Shown in pieces: positions 6,901 through 9,253 of a stretch of DNA of 9,253 nt (position 1 is its first letter; the number at the start of each line of letters is the position of its first letter). The position numbers were made by a program, and so were the translations under genes. The stretch is taken from contig CAAEKI010000073.1 of NCBI GenBank assembly GCA_900756495.1, positions 1 through 9,253 of the forward strand, read 5' to 3'. The DNA comes from an uncultured Oscillospiraceae bacterium. GTDB taxonomy: Bacteria > Bacillota > Clostridia > Oscillospirales > Oscillospiraceae. The notes below the pieces were generated by a model. That model was not told the DNA's origin. It made no database searches and saw only the letters and a program-made list of their open reading frames with translations.

Positions 6901-8223
6901 TCAGACCTTGGAGCGCAGACAGTAGAGACCATCGTGAAAGGTGTCGATGAAGATATTGCCGCGGCGGTCCACAATAACGTCCTCAGTCGTGGCCAGAGGC
7001 TTACCGGGGTAGGTGTTCTCAAAGCACCACTGAGTGGGATTCGGAGGGATAAAGTAGGCGATTTCTTTAGGGACATAGGGGTCTGCAATATCGTAGATGC
7101 GAAGACCGGCATGGAAATAGCAGCAGTAGAGCCGGTCGTTGCGGTCCTCCAGAGCGGGGTGGTCGTGAGGTTCGTGGATATTATGCGGACCGAAGGGACC
7201 CTGGCAGCCCAGGCCGCAGTCGTTGAAGTTGGGCCAGGGAAAATCCTCAGGGACCTCGGGGTAGGGGAAGATGGAGATGAGAGTGGGGGAAGTGACATCG
7301 GTGCAGTCTACCATACCGAGTACATTGAGGGGCTGGGCCTTACTGCCGATCATTTCTTTGGAGAGACAGGGGAAGCGCTCACCCTCATTGGTAAATATCG
7401 CGTAGGGGCGGCGCGACAGGGGAAGTACCGTGTGACAGCGGGCGCCGGAGCACCTGCCGCCCAGCAGAGGGTGGGTTTTGAGCTGCCCCACAAGCTTGGG
7501 CTGAGTGACGTCCGATACGTCGGCAATGACCATACCTGCGCCGTTATAGCCCATATAGGCGTAATTTCCCTTGATATAGGGGGGACCGTGGAGGCCGGCA
7601 TAGTCCATAGGGAACTTGGTTTTCACCTGGTCTTTGGGAGAGATGCCGTTCTCCCACTGTTCAGGCAGCCAGAAGCGGCCCGCCTCCACCGGATTGGTGG
7701 GATCCTGGAGATCCAGGATACGGTAAATCATGTTGGTGTAGCCGTCGCAGGTAGAGGCCAGATGGGCGTACCGGCCGCCATTATAAAAGAATCGATGGAC
7801 GCCCAGACAGATGTTGTCGCAGGGCTTGGGCTCGCTGGCCCGCCAGGTGGAGAGAAGTCGGGGATTTTCCGGATCGGTTTTCACATCATAAATCTGGAGT
7901 CCGGGAATATAGGGGTCATCCCAGCCGATGTTGTGCAGGAAGGGGATTCCAGTCCCCAGAGCGCACAGCATCAGACCGTCGGCCACCTGAATCTTGTTGG
8001 TGAGCTGGCCGGAGAGCTGGGGCCCCTCTACAAAGCGGACAAATCGGGGATTGGAGGGGTCGGTTACCTCCAGTATAGTCCAGCCCGAGTGGCGGAAGTG
8101 GGAGACATAGAGGTAGAAACGCCCCTCCACCTCCTGCATGGCCATCTGAAAACCGGGGCGCCCGCAGAGATCGTGAAATCCTATCTGCTCGATATTCTTG
8201 CTGTATCCCGTATTCTGGGACAT
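6901..8223 (-). CDS. LVIVD-repeat seven-bladed beta-propeller protein, putative metalloenzyme
   Basis: A 440-residue protein without signal peptide or membrane helix, so cytoplasmic. Six LVIVD-type repeats are plain: GWTILEVTDPSNPRFV (47-62), GLQIYDVKTDPENPRLL (108-124), YRILDLQDPTNPVEAG (167-182), GMVIADVSDVTQPKLVG (230-246), LGMVDCTDVTSPTLIS (302-317) and GLRIYDIADPYVPKEIA (373-389). The C-terminal HDGLYCLRSKV would close a seventh blade with the N-terminus. Histidines recur at the start of the inner strands (H17, H143, H212, H264, H347), with E414 in the last blade, a pattern like that of metal-centred propeller enzymes. It is the first gene of the operon, with AGGAGG 6-7 nt before the ATG. 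Specific activity is unknown; a binding or scaffold role is the alternative. Confidence 0.85.
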   Translation of the reverse strand: MSQNTGYSKNIEQIGFHDLCGRPGFQMAMQEVEGRFYLYVSHFRHSGWTILEVTDPSNPRFVRFVEGPQLSGQLTNKIQVADGLMLCALGTGIPFLHNIGWDDPYIPGLQIYDVKTDPENPRLLSTWRASEPKPCDNICLGVHRFFYNGGRYAHLASTCDGYTNMIYRILDLQDPTNPVEAGRFWLPEQWENGISPKDQVKTKFPMDYAGLHGPPYIKGNYAYMGYNGAGMVIADVSDVTQPKLVGQLKTHPLLGGRCSGARCHTVLPLSRRPYAIFTNEGERFPCLSKEMIGSKAQPLNVLGMVDCTDVTSPTLISIFPYPEVPEDFPWPNFNDCGLGCQGPFGPHNIHEPHDHPALEDRNDRLYCCYFHAGLRIYDIADPYVPKEIAYFIPPNPTQWCFENTYPGKPLATTEDVIVDRRGNIFIDTFHDGLYCLRSKV

Positions 8224-8242
8224 GGGACATTCCTCCTATCGC

Positions 8243-8274
8243 ACGGAAGAGATTCGGTTCCTGCAGGGTTCCGT
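8243..8274 (-). other. Possible 5' leader hairpin of the operon mRNA
   Basis: On the minus strand ACGGAA (8274-8269) pairs with TTCCGT (8248-8243) across a 20-nt loop. The predicted transcription start is near 8275, so this hairpin would sit at the very 5' end of the mRNA, just ahead of the AGGAGG site (8237-8232). Such end hairpins can stabilise transcripts. The stem is short and may be chance. Confidence 0.25.
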
Positions 8275-8281
8275 TGTCATT

Positions 8282-8311
8282 ATTATAGGTTTATCGGGTA
8301 GAATTTGTCTA
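8282..8311 (-). promoter_or_regulatory. Promoter of the four-gene operon
   Basis: Read on the minus strand, TAGACA (8311-8306; five of six match to consensus) is followed after 18 nt by a perfect TATAAT (8287-8282). Transcription would start near 8275, about 50 nt before the propeller ATG. The slightly long spacer suits an activator-dependent promoter, and a LysR-type operator candidate lies upstream at 8335-8350. Confidence 0.6.
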
Positions 8312-8334
8312 ATCTCAAAACATTTATACGGTAT

Positions 8335-8350
8335 ATAGCCAAATAGCTAT
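8335..8350. promoter_or_regulatory. Candidate LysR-regulator operator
   Basis: ATAGC-CAAATA-GCTAT is a perfect five-base inverted repeat with a 6-nt spacer, an AT-rich dyad of the kind LysR-family regulators bind (here T-N12-A rather than the textbook T-N11-A). Its centre lies about 68 nt upstream of the predicted operon start, where LysR recognition sites usually lie, and it ends 8 nt before the -35 box of the regulator's own promoter. That placement suits both activation of the operon and autorepression. Confidence 0.5.
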
Positions 8351-8358
8351 CAAATAAC

Positions 8359-8387
8359 TTGCATCGTAAAAGCCTTTCGGCTATACT
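8359..8387 (+). promoter_or_regulatory. Promoter of the LysR regulator gene
   Basis: TTGCAT (8359-8364) and TATACT (8382-8387) are 17 nt apart, a strong sigma-A match. Transcription would start near 8394, giving a short leader that carries the GGGGAGGGGGG ribosome site. This makes an ATG start at 8395 unlikely, since the mRNA would be leaderless. Confidence 0.6.
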
Positions 8388-8412
8388 GAGAAACATGAGG
8401 GGAGGGGGGCAC

Positions 8413-9253
8413 TTGAACACATTGCAGATTGAATGCTTCCTGTCGGTGGCCCGTAACCACAGCTTCTCCGGGGCGGCGCGGGAGAGATATATCTCCCAGC
8501 CCACTATCAGCAAGCATATTCGCAATCTTGAGGAGGAACTGGGAATCGCTCTTTTCCGGCGGGACTACATGTGTGCCAACCTGACGCAGGCGGGGGAGGT
8601 CTACTATAAGCTTTTTACAGACTTTTTAGAGGGGCTGCACCAGGCTAGGATCTTGACCCGTGAGTGCGACGAAAGCACCATGGGAAATGTGCGCCTGGGA
8701 CTGCTCTACGGATGGAATCTCCCGGAGCCGCTGATACGGGGCCTTGAGGACTTTCAGAACCACTTTCCCAATATCTCTATATCGATAGAAAACCACGGGT
8801 TTAAGGACTTGATCACCCGCCTCAACAGCGGGATGCTGGACGCCTGTATTCATCTTCAGGATTTCCTGGATTTGGTGGATAATGTCCAGGCGGTGCCGCT
8901 GTTGAGCGTACCCAAGTACCTGCTCTACGCACCCCGTCTGTCCCCGGCCGGTAAGGAAATTCCGGAGGCCGGTGATTTTCGGGACTGCATTTACTACTGC
9001 GTGGCTGAGCAGACCCGCAGCCCGGTGGTGAGCCGGATGATCCAGTACTGCGCTTACTACGGCTTTGCGCCGCGTACCGCCTTTCTGCCCAATATAGAGT
9101 CGGTTCTCTCCAATGTAGCATTAGGCAATGGCGTAACTATCCTAGATGGTTTTACTCGGGTGGAGGTCGGTCAGGATCTCCGGCGGTTGGAATTGGAGCC
9201 GCCCCACCGGGTAAGTATGGCTTGGCCCAAGACTTCCACCAACGAGTTGCTCC
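8413..9253 (+). CDS. LysR-type transcriptional regulator (3' end outside window)
   Basis: About 280 residues are present and the frame is still open at the window edge; the family is usually near 300, so only a short tail is missing. The N-terminal winged helix-turn-helix is clear (LQIECFLSVARNHSFSGAAR, then YISQPTISKHIRNLEEELG and ALFRR). The effector-binding half starts near residue 88 with GNVRLGLLYGWNLPEPLI. The start is taken as TTG8413, because GGGGAGG (8400-8406) precedes it at 6 nt and because it yields the typical MNTLQIECFL opening; an in-frame ATG at 8395 lacks a ribosome site. Divergent placement from the four-gene operon, with facing promoters and a shared dyad, marks it as the likely local regulator, probably induced by the cluster's substrate. 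The ligand is unknown. Confidence 0.92.
   Translation, partial: MNTLQIECFLSVARNHSFSGAARERYISQPTISKHIRNLEEELGIALFRRDYMCANLTQAGEVYYKLFTDFLEGLHQARILTRECDESTMGNVRLGLLYGWNLPEPLIRGLEDFQNHFPNISISIENHGFKDLITRLNSGMLDACIHLQDFLDLVDNVQAVPLLSVPKYLLYAPRLSPAGKEIPEAGDFRDCIYYCVAEQTRSPVVSRMIQYCAYYGFAPRTAFLPNIESVLSNVALGNGVTILDGFTRVEVGQDLRRLELEPPHRVSMAWPKTSTNELL

Noticed and set aside
8253..8272. Direct repeat GGTTCC-N5-GGTTCC in the operon leader
   Set aside because: Six-base repeats this short are expected by chance; no partner function is evident beyond the possible leader hairpin.
6886..8301. Long open frame of 471 codons on the plus strand, antisense to the propeller gene
   Set aside because: It has no recognised domain. 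The minus strand has the LVIVD repeats, a proper ribosome site and operon spacing; high G+C coding DNA often leaves the opposite strand open.
1..9253. Mobile element, CRISPR array, tRNA or rRNA gene
   Set aside because: No repeat-spacer pattern, transposase, integrase, terminal repeats or RNA gene signature was found on reading the window.

Overview
The window looks like chromosomal DNA from a gut-type anaerobic Clostridia member, most likely an Oscillospirales/Flavonifractor-like lineage. This is an inference from the G+C-rich genes with strong AGGAGG-type ribosome sites, an SLH-domain exoprotease, an RsgI-like anti-sigma factor and a LysR regulator with a TTG start. No rRNA, tRNA, transposase, phage gene or CRISPR array is visible. 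Genes are tightly packed, and the AT-rich DNA is confined to promoter regions.

Left part (1-1740): a sigma-70/ECF-type sigma factor (116-709) overlaps by four bases with a membrane anti-sigma factor (706-1698) that carries an RsgI-like extracytoplasmic domain with an Asn-Pro motif. A consensus-like promoter lies just upstream. The pair ends in a perfect 38-nt palindrome that can terminate transcription from both sides, because the next gene converges on it.

Middle part (1741-4234): a secreted S41/CtpA-type serine protease with a PDZ domain and C-terminal SLH repeats (1777-3693, minus strand) has its own promoter. Upstream is a gene-poor interval of about 540 nt with an AT-rich patch, a second possible promoter and a short stretch of ambiguous coding-like sequence.

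Right part (4235-9253): a minus-strand four-gene cluster encodes, in transcription order, a seven-bladed LVIVD beta-propeller with histidines lining successive blades, a VOC (glyoxalase/epimerase-like) protein, an SDR oxidoreductase and an OFA-like MFS transporter. A LysR-type regulator, cut off by the window end, is transcribed divergently. The 189-nt space between them holds two facing promoters and an ATAGC-N6-GCTAT inverted repeat centred near -68 of the operon promoter, the usual place for a LysR recognition site. The simplest reading is an inducible uptake-and-transformation module for a small organic, probably carboxylate or phenolic, compound. The substrate cannot be told from sequence, and this module is the best candidate here for an undescribed system.
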